Position numbers and translations under genes: made by a program. The notes beneath the pieces are model-generated. The model saw nothing but the letters and a program-made list of their open reading frames with translations. It made no database searches and was not told where the DNA came from. From Anagrus nilaparvatae (Eukaryota; Arthropoda; Insecta; Hymenoptera; Mymaridae): 64,000 bases of DNA. The stretch spans positions 64,262,501 to 64,326,500 of the forward strand of contig JAKSXM010000007.1 of the NCBI GenBank assembly GCA_022575985.1, given 5' to 3'. Positions 1-11,015 of the stretch are shown here, one piece after another (positions within the stretch are counted from its first letter, which is position 1; the number at the start of each line of letters is the position of its first letter).

Positions 1-43
1 GTCAGTTATTTTTATATTAATGAATCTTTTATCTTTTAATCAG

Positions 44-1393
44 GTGGTTACAATTGGAAAAATGGACGAGTTTCAGGATGTGTGTATCGTGTTTCTGATG
101 AAAATTTGAAAAGATTAGTAAAAGAAGCGTATGGGTACACTGCTCTTACGAATCCTTTGCATCCTGATGTCTTTCCTGGTATATGTAAGATGGAAGCAGA
201 GTTAGTTCGTATAACGTGCAAATTATTTAACGGAGATGATGAAACATGCGGATCAATGACATCGGGTGGTACAGAGTCGATATTATTAGCATGCAAAGCA
301 TTTAGAGATTTCGCAAGAGAAACCAAAGGAATTCGTCATCCAGAAATGGTAGTTCCTGTGACAATACATTCGGCTTTTGACAAGGCAGCACAGTATTTAG
401 GTATTCGAGTTCGTTCGATACCTGTTGATCAAAAAACTTTTGCCGTAGACTTAAAGGCTATGAGACGCGCTATCTCCAGGAACACTGTTTTACTAGGATG
501 CTCGGTTCCTAATTTTCCATACGGTACAATGGACGACGTGGCAGGTGTTGCAGCTTTGGGTAAACGTTATGGAATACCTGTGCACGTTGATGCTTGCCTT
601 GGTGGATTCCTGGTATGTTTTATGAACGATCAAGAACTCCCAGCGTTCGATTTTCGGGTACCAGGAGTAAGTAGCATAAGCGCAGATACGCATAAATACG
701 GATTTTCACCGAAAGGTTCTTCATTGATTCTATACCGTGAGCGTCGCTTTTTGCATCATCAGTATACTGTTAGTACAGACTGGCCAGGTGGTATTTATGG
801 ATCTCCTACAATTGCTGGTTCTAGGCCTGGGGGCTCAATCGCTGTCTGCTGGGCTACTCTTATGCATTACGGTAAAAAAGGTTACCTTGAAGCTAGTCGT
901 CGCATTTTAGATACTACTAAATATCTAGAGCGTGAACTACGTGCTACCGAGGGGATCTTTATTTTTGGAAAACCTATCACCTCAGTAATCGCTATAGGAT
1001 CTAAGCGCTTTGATATTTATAAGCTATCTGAAGCATTAAATAAAAGAGGATGGAGTTTGAATATTCTTCAGTTTCCAAGTGCAATTCATTTATGCGTTAC
1101 CCACGTCCACACTGAACCTGGAATTGCCCAGCAGTTTATCAAAGATGTGCGTGAGGATTTACAGACAATTCTAAAAGCTCCTTGCGAACCTGTTCAGGGC
1201 ATGGTAATAAATCTTTGTGTAATTTATTAATAATTTATAAAAATTTTTTAATTATACTTTTTTACAGCTTGCAATGTATGGTACCAGTCAAGGAATTGCA
1301 GACAGAAGTATGGTTACTGATATTACAAGAAGTTTTCTCGATGCAATGCTTTATGTACCAAAGGACCAAAATGATATTAAATTAAAAAATTAA
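44..1393 (+). CDS. Sply: Sphingosine-1-phosphate lyase, C-terminal exons (5' partial)
   Basis: This PLP-dependent lyase of the endoplasmic reticulum cleaves sphingosine-1-phosphate into a long-chain aldehyde and phosphoethanolamine, the exit step of sphingolipid breakdown. Two exons are seen: 44-1203, entered from an acceptor AG at 42-43, and 1268-1393, ending in TAA at 1391-1393. The 64-bp intron (1204-1267, GT..AG, phase 0) keeps the frame. The protein reads GGYNWKNGRVSG at its start, then SGGTES (phosphate grip of PLP), HVDACLGGF (Asp pairing with the PLP ring) and DTHKYGFSPKG, whose Lys (codon 694-696) should form the Schiff base with PLP. It ends in LYVPKDQNDIKLKN. The N-terminal membrane anchor, roughly the first 100 residues of the family, must lie upstream of the window. 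No frameshift is seen, and the exon is visibly richer in G+C than its surroundings. The family call is firm. Confidence 0.96.
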
Positions 1394-1417
1394 CTAAATT
1401 ATTTAATAATTGTACAA

Positions 1418-1423
1418 AATAAA
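1418..1423 (+). promoter_or_regulatory. Poly(A) signal of the S1P lyase gene
   Basis: A canonical AATAAA lies 25 bases after the TAA stop. Further AATAAA-like hexamers follow within about 60 bases, so the 3' UTR is probably very short. Confidence 0.6.
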
Positions 1424-1429
1424 GAATAA

Positions 1430-2069
1430 TAAAAATATATTTTCATATATGTAATAAAATTGATATTTTTGATTTTATATAAATAAATTTTATACATATT
1501 ACTTAAATTGAATAAGATTTATTTTTTACCTGATAAGGAAGATTAAATTTGTAAACGATAGTTCAAAATGAAATAAATCAATAAAACATATATATTTATT
1601 TGTATACAAGTAACTTAAATTGAAAAATGCATCTTCTTTAATCTTCTTTGAAACATTTATTGGAAATTCTTACTTACATATAATATACTTAAAGTAAAAT
1701 GTAAATATAATTTCTTTTGATAGACTTTTCGGCTTTTCGTAAAATATTAAATATTAGACTCTTTTAAGATTTTAGATTTCAAATCTATCGAATCGAAAAT
1801 TTTTTTTCCGTTTATTCAAAAGTTAAAGTTTAAGTTTACTATATATTATTAAGTATATTACTATAATCATGAGTTGGTTTATTTTTGAGCTTTTTTAGTC
1901 GTCTGAAATGAAAAATTCTCGAGTTTTTTCTGAACTTTCGGGCTGACTTAAATTTGTAAAAATAACAAAAAGGCGTTTTTTTTCCATTTTAAGTTCATTA
2001 GGAAATAGGAAATTTTAATTTTATAGACGACCACAAAGACCACGAAAAGAAACTATGTACTATCGTTGA
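1430..2069. other. AT-rich spacer downstream of the S1P lyase gene
   Basis: No exon, RNA gene or bounded repeat was recognised here. It holds short ORF noise and homopolymer runs only. Confidence 0.5.
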
Positions 2070-2071
2070 TA

Positions 2072-2641
2072 CACGGCCAGGCTGCTTTGCTTGAAATTTC
2101 AAGCAATTTGCTTTAATTTTCAAGCATTTGCGTCAAGTTTTTTTTCAGAAATTTGACAAGTAAGACTCAGGTAAAAATATTTCAGAAAATTAATTGTCAT
2201 AAAGTTTAAAAATGAAAAAAAAATATTAAAATTTAACATTCCTGTAACTGATAACTTAAAGTATTGTTTTTTTTAACATAGTTTTTTTACAAATAATTTG
2301 TTCCATATATATGTTTGGAAAATTTAGTTTTAATCTAAAAATCAATATTGAATTTTTTTAAAACATTGCTCTGTTTCATCTTAATATACCTACCCCCCAC
2401 CCATTCCCTTTGGGTAACATAAAAGCAGTAACAAAGCAGAAATTTATACATAACTAAAAAATCAAAGAAATAGGCAATTAGGTAAAACAGCAGGTAATCC
2501 AAATTTTTTTTCTCAAATAACTCTTAAAAAGGGAGGGGAATAAAATTTAAGCTTTTCTACGGTATTTTTTATCTGACTTAATTGATTGCTTGAATATTCA
2601 AGCAATTTGCTTGAATTTTCAAGCAAAGCAGCCTAGCCGTG
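2072..2641. mobile_element. 570-bp MITE, TIR CACGGC(C/T)AGGCTGC, TA target site
   Basis: The ends are inverted repeats of about 35 bp, starting CACGGCCAGGCTGCTTTGC on the left and closing with AGCAGCCTAGCCGTG on the right. Each end also holds the small palindrome TTGAAATTTCAA/TTGAATTTTCAA. A TA dinucleotide flanks both sides (2070-2071 and 2642-2643), as expected of the Tc1/mariner group. The inside has no coding frame, so it is non-autonomous. Confidence 0.8.
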
Positions 2642-2701
2642 TAATTTGTATCTTTGAACAGGTTTTTTACTTAAATAGAACAAGAATAGTATATTACCAC
2701 C

Positions 2702-2870
2702 CACGGCCAGAAAAACAAAGAATAGCCCAAATTGCACGTGAATTAATACGATGGTAAACAGCGATTTAGGGCCTTATTTTTTATGGTTCAGAGTCGTATA
2801 CAATTTTTCTGCATTAGTAGCAAAAAAACACTGACGTGCAGTGGCCGGAAAATATGTGCTTTCGGAAAAA
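2702..2870. repeat. Palindromic repeat of the 'GGCTTCGCC' family, diverged copy
   Basis: It starts CACGGCCAGAAAAACAAAG and is an imperfect palindrome: AATAGCCCAAATTGCACG on the left answers CAGCGATTTAGGGCC on the right. Relatives lie at 3426-3600, 27759-27863 and 60190-60330. The usual GC-rich centre has decayed in this copy. Confidence 0.5.
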
Positions 2871-3425
2871 AATTAGTTTATTTACTCGAAATTTAAAATT
2901 ATGAAGGGGTCTACTAGATTCAGAAAATTATAGCTTAATATCATTCATAAAAATTCAAATATTAAAATTCTAATCTGTTTTTTGCGAATTATAATATTTT
3001 TTATATTGTAATTTAATATTTTCATTATATACCATCAATATGATAAAATTATTATCTTTTTTTATATGAAAAATAAAATTTTAAAATATGCTATAATAGC
3101 TTGTAAAAAAAGATAAAATTAATGTTCTTATTCAAATTTCGTAGTTGATGTTTAAAAATTTAATTTTCATGTGGGCATTTTTAAATCGAACGTGACCATG
3201 ATTATAAGGAATCCAAAATTTCAATCAGATTTTTTTAATCAGTTTGAAATTTGATGAAATACAATAAAATGCTCTTCTCTTGAACCTCAAATGATTTGAT
3301 TTAAGCCCTAATAAAGGATTTTTTATCCATATGCTTTTGAAAAACAAATTTGAAAAAAATATACTACATTTAACGTAATTATCGATAATTATTTTTAAGA
3401 TGTTAAATTAAAATATTAGTATATT

Positions 3426-3600
3426 TACGGCTCATGTTCAGAAAAGTAAAGGCTCGGCTTCGTCTATGAAGGTAATTTACGTGCGATTTGAGGTATTCTT
3501 TATTTATGGACAAGGACCGTATAAAATTTTTCTGCGGCAGTAGTGAGAAATTTCGATTTCCTTGCTTACTTTCCGTATACTTTCGTGGCTACTGTCCAGA
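3426..3600. repeat. Palindromic repeat of the 'GGCTTCGCC' family
   Basis: It contains GGCTCGGCTTCG, then GGTAATTTACGTGCGATTTG and ATTCTTTATTTATGGAC, all shared with the copy at 60190-60330. The left half is truncated compared with that copy. Confidence 0.55.
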
Positions 3601-4289
3601 AAATAAATTTTATTCAATATTGTAGGCATTGTTACTTTTATTTTAATTAGTAATTTTGGGGAAAAGGAATTAATTTAAAGTCCCAATCATTAGGTTTGGT
3701 CACATTCGGTTTAAAAATGCTCTCATGATAATAGAGCAAATTGATATTGATGAAAATATTTATATTCTGTATCTGACAGTAAATAAATGTATAAAAATTT
3801 TTTAAATGAATGTTCTATGATTGCAGGAGTTTAAAATATATAGAACGAATAATTGTTTATTTATTACAAACATTTATCACGATTAAAATAGCACGCCACA
3901 TGGTTTTAAAAACTCAATCTTTTGACTTCAATATGACCCATTTAATCAAGAATCACTAGTAAACTATAGTGGTTTATAAAATAAAAATTGCAGTTACTAA
4001 AAAAAAGAAAAAATGATTTTACATTTACAAAAATATTTTATTTTTACTATTAAGAAAATTGTATCGGCAAATATAAGCAGTAAATTAAAAATTATTCAAA
4101 AAAAAATGCATTACAATTTTTTTGCAACCAACACTATCAATTTAATTATTTTTTTTAAGAGTCTCTATTTTTTGCAATACCTACCTCCAAAAATCAAAAT
4201 TTATTTGTTAGTTTGAACTTTGGATCCCAATATTTTATTTTTAATGTCCAGGTAAGTCACGTGAATTATTAAAATATCCCAATTGGGAG
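3601..4289. other. AT-rich stretch, nothing recognised
   Basis: I see no splice-bounded coding frame and no clear terminal repeats. A short open frame near 4013-4216 is compositionally AT noise. Confidence 0.4.
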
Positions 4290-4925
4290 CCTGAACGAGT
4301 TTCACTCAATTTCTTAGATCCGATACTTAATTTTTTGAACATTTTTTTCTCATAATTTTTTACATAAAAAATAAAAAATCACAGCATCATTTTTTTTCTT
4401 TTTAGACGTAGCACCTATTTCTTTCGTTGGAATTTCTAGTTTTAGAAGTATTGTTTTTACTCGATTTCTCGTATCTGATGCCTAATTTTATAAAAATTTT
4501 TGTTAGAAAATTTTCTGCATTAGAAAATAAAAAAACACTATAAATTTCTTTCTTTTTGGACGCAGTATACCTAAGTTTTTTACATGAGAATTCTAGTTAT
4601 AAAAAATTCCTTATCATTTTTTACTAAATTTTACTGATTTTAATTTAAACATTATAAAAATTTTGACTTAAAATTTCATTCGTTAAAAACTAAAAGAAAT
4701 CCATTATTTTTTTATCTTTGGACGTAATACATTATTTGCATACTCGAGAATTCGAATTTTAATTCGGTGTATAAAAATTTTTGTCTTATTTTTTTATCTT
4801 TCCAAAAATAATATCATTTTGTATAACTATAATTTTGTCTTTCCTTTTGGATGTAAAGCCTAATTTTTTCTATGATGGGATTTTCAAATGACAATATCAA
4901 AGAAAAGGTCATTTTTAATTTTTTT
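4290..4925 (+). repeat. Degenerate array of the ~156-bp tandem repeat
   Basis: Units recur with the order GGACG(T/C)AGTA, a 'TTTC..GAA.T.CTAGTTTTAGAA' block, 'TACTCGAT.TCTCG.ATCTGAT' and a T-rich spacer. Anchors such as TTTTGGACGCAGTA (near 4555), GGACGTAATAC (near 4715) and GGATGTAAAGCC (near 4850) mark about four units. They are more diverged than those at 8.1-10.0 kb. Confidence 0.6.
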
Positions 4926-7582
4926 TAATCTTCTTATTCTTTATAACAGTTATATCTTGTCATTGCCTGATTGCCAATAATTTGAGAACGTTTTTTCATT
5001 TTTGTATTAAATTTGTTACCGTGTTTTGCTTTTATTAAATAAATAAAATTATTAGTTGTAAATTTTGAAATATTAAACTTTAATTCTGAATTTATGGGTG
5101 GTAAAATTATGAGAATAAATTTTTTATTTAATAATAATATCATTAATAATAATAAAATTTTAAAATAATAAAATTTACGATAGATATAATATAATAATCG
5201 ATAAAAAATTTTAATTGTAAATAATATTAATAAATTCTTGACTAAAATCAGTAGGATCGGCTATGACTTTAAACCCTATATGAATACAAAAAATTTGTAA
5301 TTGAAACGCTTGGACGAGAAAGTGGTTAAAATTTATTATGCTAAGACGTACCTTAATTAAGTTTCCTGAAATCTGCATGAGGATTTTTGTACTGCATGTT
5401 TTTGAAATATATAATTGTATTATACATTTACCCTTTGAGATTCTGAATTTATTTTATCAAATTTTGGGCTACTAGGAGCCTAGCCTATTTCTCATAAGAA
5501 ATACTGGCTTTCTGGATGGTGAAAAACAAAGAAATGCATCATAGGCCTCGGTAGTTATTTTGTAGTTAGTTTTTTATGTCGATAGGTCCATAAAATCTTC
5601 TAATTAGAATTTTCGATTTTTTGGTTGCTGAATACGTATATGTAACTGGTTTTTACCGAAAAAGGGCTTTTATCTATTACATAAATTTTTCGGGCTTCTG
5701 AACACGATAATAATGTCTGTTTTTACCTAAAATTTTCTAGTTACCTGCAAAAGAAATTATTTAAAAACCTGCAAAAAATAGTCTGAAATTTCTAGGACAT
5801 TTAAGGTCAACTGGATTTTGGGTAAGAAATGGATTTTATATTTTTATTCAGCGACCCAAAAAACATAATCACTCCTTCGAAAATATTAAGAACCTAACAG
5901 CAAAAAAAAAGTGACTACGAAATAGGGAACCAGGCCTATACGCTAATTTCTTTTATGCTTTTTAAATGTTTATTTCGGGGTCTCCAAAAATCGCATTCAG
6001 CATAAGTAATTTTTTTTTTAATAACAGGTTCTCATACGTAAAGTCAAAATTATAAAAAAATGATTATTCATTAAAAATTATGCAAATTTTTAATATAATA
6101 CAAGTACTTAGATACTTGAATATAATGACCTTTATATAATAATTAATTAAATTTGAAAATTTTCTTCTCATAATAAATAATACACGTTCATTCAGTACAA
6201 AATATATATTTACCTATATTAATAAAAGTTTAAATACACACATAGAGAAAAGTTTATATTTTTATACTAAAAAATTGATAAAATTTAATTAACTGAATGG
6301 AAAATTTTCAAGTGTGTGTTGATATATGTGTATATATATTTAATATTTAATATTCTTATCATTACATAATATAATATATGACATTTTTATAATTAAATTT
6401 AAAAAAAAAAAAATAACTAATTAACTAATTATTATAACATTTTAATTTTGTTTTTTAATTTTTTTTTGTTGAAAATTTTTTTTATTTTTTCTTTATTTGA
6501 GTATCATAAAAATTTTTACCTAACATAAATACTCTAAATCCAATGTCAAATGATAGAATTACTATGATTGCTGAAAAATAAAAATTATTTTTTTTTAAGA
6601 CCTTTTTTTTTTAATTAAGTATGGGTAAATTTTTTCTGATTTTTTTAGATTAAATTTATAAAAAATAAATCTCTCGTATACTTTAGTTGTTAATTAATGT
6701 TTAAAAATATTAATCTGAGATTTAAAATTTTTTAATTTAATTTTTTTTTTATTTTATTTTAAAAGGCGAGTTTATTCTGAGGATAAGTCCATAGAAAAAT
6801 TGCATAAAATTTCAAGCTTGATAAAAATTAGATTATTCCCAAAATCGTTAGCTCAAAAATCAAGTATTTTTATTTAATTTTACCTCCCATTTTACCAGCC
6901 AAAATTTTGAAAATCATACAGTAAAATATTTGAAAAACATTAAAAAGTAATCAAAAACTTTCTCAAAGTAATTTTTATTATAAAAGAGCGTATAGTTAAT
7001 TTTCGTGAATTTTGAACATTTTCAGCCTAAAACAAAATTACAGTACTATCAAAACTAGAGACGCTAAAATATACCAAAAATTTAAACTTGCATAAAAATC
7101 TTTAAAAAAAAGTTAAAACCTTGTACTTTAGGAAATAATCTAATTTTAATATGCTTTGACGAAAAAAAAATGTTTTTAATTTTTAAGAGAATGAATGACA
7201 TTTTGGGCTATTTATTCATGGAAATGTCCAAAATGAGATAAAAGACTAGATTATAATGTTATAACAAAATGACAGTAAGTTTTAAAAAATCAAAGTCAGA
7301 AAATGAATTATATTTTGAAAAAAATTTAAGTTATTAAAATTAAACAATTTTTATAGATCAGAAAAAAATTACCCATAGAAAGTTTAAAAAGTATATTTTA
7401 TAACTTACATATTATCAACGATAAGCCATATTTATATTGTGTTTTAATTTGTGCTGTTAAAAAAGAATTTATATTTTATTAATAAAAATAAAGATATTAA
7501 AAATAATATATGAATCTATGATTATAAGGTAAATATTTTAAGGCAAAATAAAATTTATTTTAGAATCTGAAAAAAATATTTT
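4926..7582. other. Long AT-rich stretch, no gene seen
   Basis: About 2.6 kb of A/T-dominated DNA with frequent poly-A and poly-T runs. No exon, RNA gene or bounded element could be supported, and open frames here are short and of biased composition. Confidence 0.45.
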
Positions 7583-7743
7583 AGATATCTAGGGCAAAAA
7601 GCCTATTTTCTACCCGGAAACGGGTTTTTTACTCTTTAAATCACGGGACAAAATATGGGGTTCGACTATTGCATAATGTCTGCAATCCCTCGCTACGCTT
7701 GCTCATGTTTACAACTACATGCAAAATCAGAGCCAATATTTTG
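7583..7743 (+). repeat. Short copy of the repeat also at 27681-28085
   Basis: It shares CTAGGGCAAAAAGCCTATTT, TTAAATCACGGGACAAAATA and TTTACAACTACATGCAAA with 27681-28085. It lacks about 230 bp of that copy, including the palindromic GC-rich centre, so it looks like an internally deleted relative. Confidence 0.65.
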
Positions 7744-7903
7744 TCCCTTGTTTAAAAAATAGCTATTTTTACTCTATCGTAATTCGTTCCTCAAAAAAAA
7801 TTTGTAAGAGGATATATTTTATTTTTCGATTTTTTTATATATTAGCTAGATGCTGCGAAAAACCTATTATATATATGGCTGATTTTCACAGGAACTGTAT
7901 ATT

Positions 7904-8022
7904 GGTTCCTCATAGAGGAACCTTTGTGATAGATGAAATTTTGATTTTTGATTTTTTGGCATATAAGCACGTTTTGGGACCTCAGGAAGCTAAAAAACCG
8001 GTTTTTAAAAAAAGTCTGTATG

Positions 8023-8054
<32 letters not shown>

Positions 8055-10110
8055 ACCGGTGAAATTTCACAACCATTATGGAATTAAGACCTAATTTTTT
8101 TTTCAAAAATTTTTTCATCAAAAAATCTCAAACTACTTTTTTTTTTTTTTAATTTGGATGTAATACCTCATTTATTTCCACGAAAGTACTTATATTTGAA
8201 AGTACGATTTTTACTCGATATCTCGAATCTGATAACTAATTTTTTGAAAATTTTTTTCTCAAAATTTTTTTCACCAAAAAATACAAAAAATACCAATTTT
8301 TTTTTTCTTTACGGACGCAGTACTTAATTTATTTCTGTGGAAGTACTAGTTTTAGAAATATCGTTTATAGCATTTTTTTGGACCTGATACTTAATTTTTT
8401 CAAAATTTTTTTCTCAAAATTTTTGTCGCCAAAAAATACAAAAAACGCCAAAATTTTTTTTATTTTAGGACGTAATACTTAATTTTTTCCTATGAAAGTA
8501 CGAATATCTAAAATTATCGTTTGTAAAGGATTTCTCCATCTGATACGTAATTTTTCGAAATTTTTTTTTTTCAAAACTTTTTACATAAAAAAATTAAAAA
8601 AACACTATATTTTTTTTTCTTTTTGGATGTAGTACCTCATTTTTTTCCATAAAAGTACTGATATCTAGAAGTATCGTTTTTACTCTATATCTCAAATCTT
8701 ATAATTTATTTTTGAAAATTTTTTTCTCAAAATTTTTTTCACCAAAAAATACAAAAAATACCAATTTTTTTTTTCTTTACGGACGCAGTACTTAATTTAT
8801 TTCTGTGGAAGTACTAGTTTTAGAAATATCGTTTATAGCATTTTTTTGGACCTGATACTTAATTTTTTTTAAATTTTTTTCTCAAAATTTTTGTTGCCAA
8901 AAAATACAAAAAATGCCAAAATTTTTTTTATTTTAGGACGTAATACTTAATTTTTTTCTATGAAAGTACGAATATCTGAAAATATTGTAACCGGTGATAT
9001 TTCATAAATAATTTCTAATAAATTTTATTTTGGAATTAAGACCTAATTTTTTTTTCCAAAATTTTTTCATCAAAAAATCTCACACTATTTTTTTTTTTTT
9101 TTTAATTTGGATGTAATACCTAATTTATTTCCATGAAAGTACTTATATTTGAAAGTACGATTTTTACTCGATATCTCGAATCTGATAACTAATTTTTTTT
9201 AAATTCTTTTCTCAAAATTTTTTTCACCAAAAAATACAAAAAAAAACTTAATTTTTTTTTATTTTTGGATGTAGTACCTAATTGATTTCTATGACAGTAC
9301 TAGTTTTAGAAATATCGTTTATAGTAATTTTTTGGACCTGAAACTTAATTTTTTCAAAATTTTTTTCTCATAATTAAAAAATCAAAAAAATTAAAAAATC
9401 TGTAATATTTTTTTTTTTTTTAGTGTAATACTTCCTTTAATTCCATGAAAGTACTAATATTTGAAAATTTTGCAATCGGTGGTATTTAACAACCATTATG
9501 GAATTAAGATCTAATTTTTTTTTCAAAAATTTTTTCATCAAGAGATTTCAAAACTTTTTTTTTTTTTTAATTTAGGTGTAATATCTCATTTATTTCCATA
9601 AAAGTACTTATATTTGAAAGTATGGTTTTTACTCGATATCTCAAATCTGATAATTAATTTTTTGAAAATTTTTTTCCAAAAATTTTTTTCACAAAAAAAT
9701 ACAAAGAATACCAAATTTTTTTTTTGTTCGGACGTAGTACCTAATTAATTTCTGTGAGAGTACTAGTTTTAGAAAGCTTATTCATAGCAATTTTTTGGAT
9801 CTGATACCGGATTTTTTCAAAATTTTTTTCTGAATATTAATAAAACAAAAAAATTAAAAAATCTGTAATATTGTTTTTTTTTTAAGTGTAATACCTAGTT
9901 TATTGAAAATTTTTTTCTAAAAATTTGTTAAATAAAAAATATTAAATCACAGCAAAATTTTTTTTCTTATAAAATACGGTATTTAACTTTTTTTTATGAA
10001 ATACTGATATCTCAAATTATAATTTTTATTAGATAAAATAGACCATTATAAATATTTTGCTATTGTTAATGAGGAACCATAGTGCCAATCACTTGGCAGC
10101 GTTTTTTTTT
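7904..10110 (+). mobile_element. 2.2-kb non-autonomous element with internal ~156-bp tandem repeats
   Basis: The left end carries a perfect palindrome around GGTTCCTCATAGAGGAACC. After it come a CACGTTTTGGGACCTCAGG block, a (TG)n tract near 8020-8045 and ACCGGTGAAATTTCACAACC. The body is a tandem array whose 'GGAYGYARTA' anchors fall near 8156, 8313, 8468, 8625, 8781, 8936, 9109 and 9267, a spacing of 155-158 bp with one of 173. The anchors at 8313 and 8781 belong to near-identical stretches 468 bp apart, a three-unit higher-order repeat. The right end has ATGAGGAACC, inverse to the left end, followed by the hairpin TGCCAATCACTTGGCA. No coding frame is present; its class is uncertain. Confidence 0.75.
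8020..8047. repeat. (TG)n microsatellite
   Basis: About a dozen TG units followed by TATGTATG. The same tract sits at the same relative place in the copy near 15230, so it belongs to the element rather than arising independently. Confidence 0.9.
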
Positions 10111-11015
10111 ATTGTTTATGGTACAACACTAATTATCTTTTTTTTTTTAAATTTTTTTCTATTTTTAAGGGCCGAATACCTAAAATTTTAAGCGGTACCT
10201 ACTGCTACAAATGTAAAAATAAATTCTATTATTCTTATGGGATTTTATATTTATGCGGACGGTGGCGACATTAGAGTTTATTATTGAAATAACTCTGTAT
10301 TGAAGCCATCAAATTTTCTCAAACTCTGGGTACCTTATTTTTTCATCAAAACAAATCACTGAACAAGATATATGAAGTAAAATATGTCATACACTTGGAG
10401 AAAACGACATGGACGGTGGTGACATTTTTTTTTGTAAAGGGGAGTTTTAAAAATTTAATAGTTTTAATTTTCATAGTTAAAGCTTTAGCAAGTGCATGAA
10501 TATAGAGTGCGCATCCATAAAAGGTGGGAAGCTTAAAAAAAGCTGAAATCGAGTGACAGACTTATTATATTTATCGGTAGGCTAAGAGGATTGCATGAAA
10601 ATTTGTTTCGTTGAAAAAAATGATTTTCGGAACCTAAATACGTCATATGCATTCTACAGAAAAAAAAAAAAGTTCAAAATTTAAGTAAAATATTAACATC
10701 GAAAGTTTGGCATATTGCAAAAGGACAATGAAAGGTCGCGACATTTTTAACACAAAATACAAATATTTTTTTAACCCGAGTTAAATATGTGCAGTACGTT
10801 GTGACTTTAAAAAAATAGTATTTATCAACTTTTAAAAAGAAAAAAGTTCAAAAGAGTTTTCGTTTCTTTTTTCGATTTTTTAAGGTGCTCAAGCGTTTTT
10901 GGGTGGCATTTTATGGAAAAAAAAAATCCCTCATAAACCGATTCTAAAAATATTTAGTCGTTGAGCTGCGCCAAAGTATTTTCGATTTTTTCAAAATGGC
11001 TCAGGATCGTCGGGC
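10111..11015. other. AT-rich stretch between elements
   Basis: No gene seen. A GGACGGTGG(C/T)GACATT motif occurs twice (near 10257 and 10411), with a weaker third form near 10730, suggesting an old repeat of uncertain extent. Confidence 0.4.

Noticed and set aside
7719..8087. 122-residue open frame
   Set aside because: It crosses two repeat families and the TG microsatellite, which appears as a Val-Cys run.
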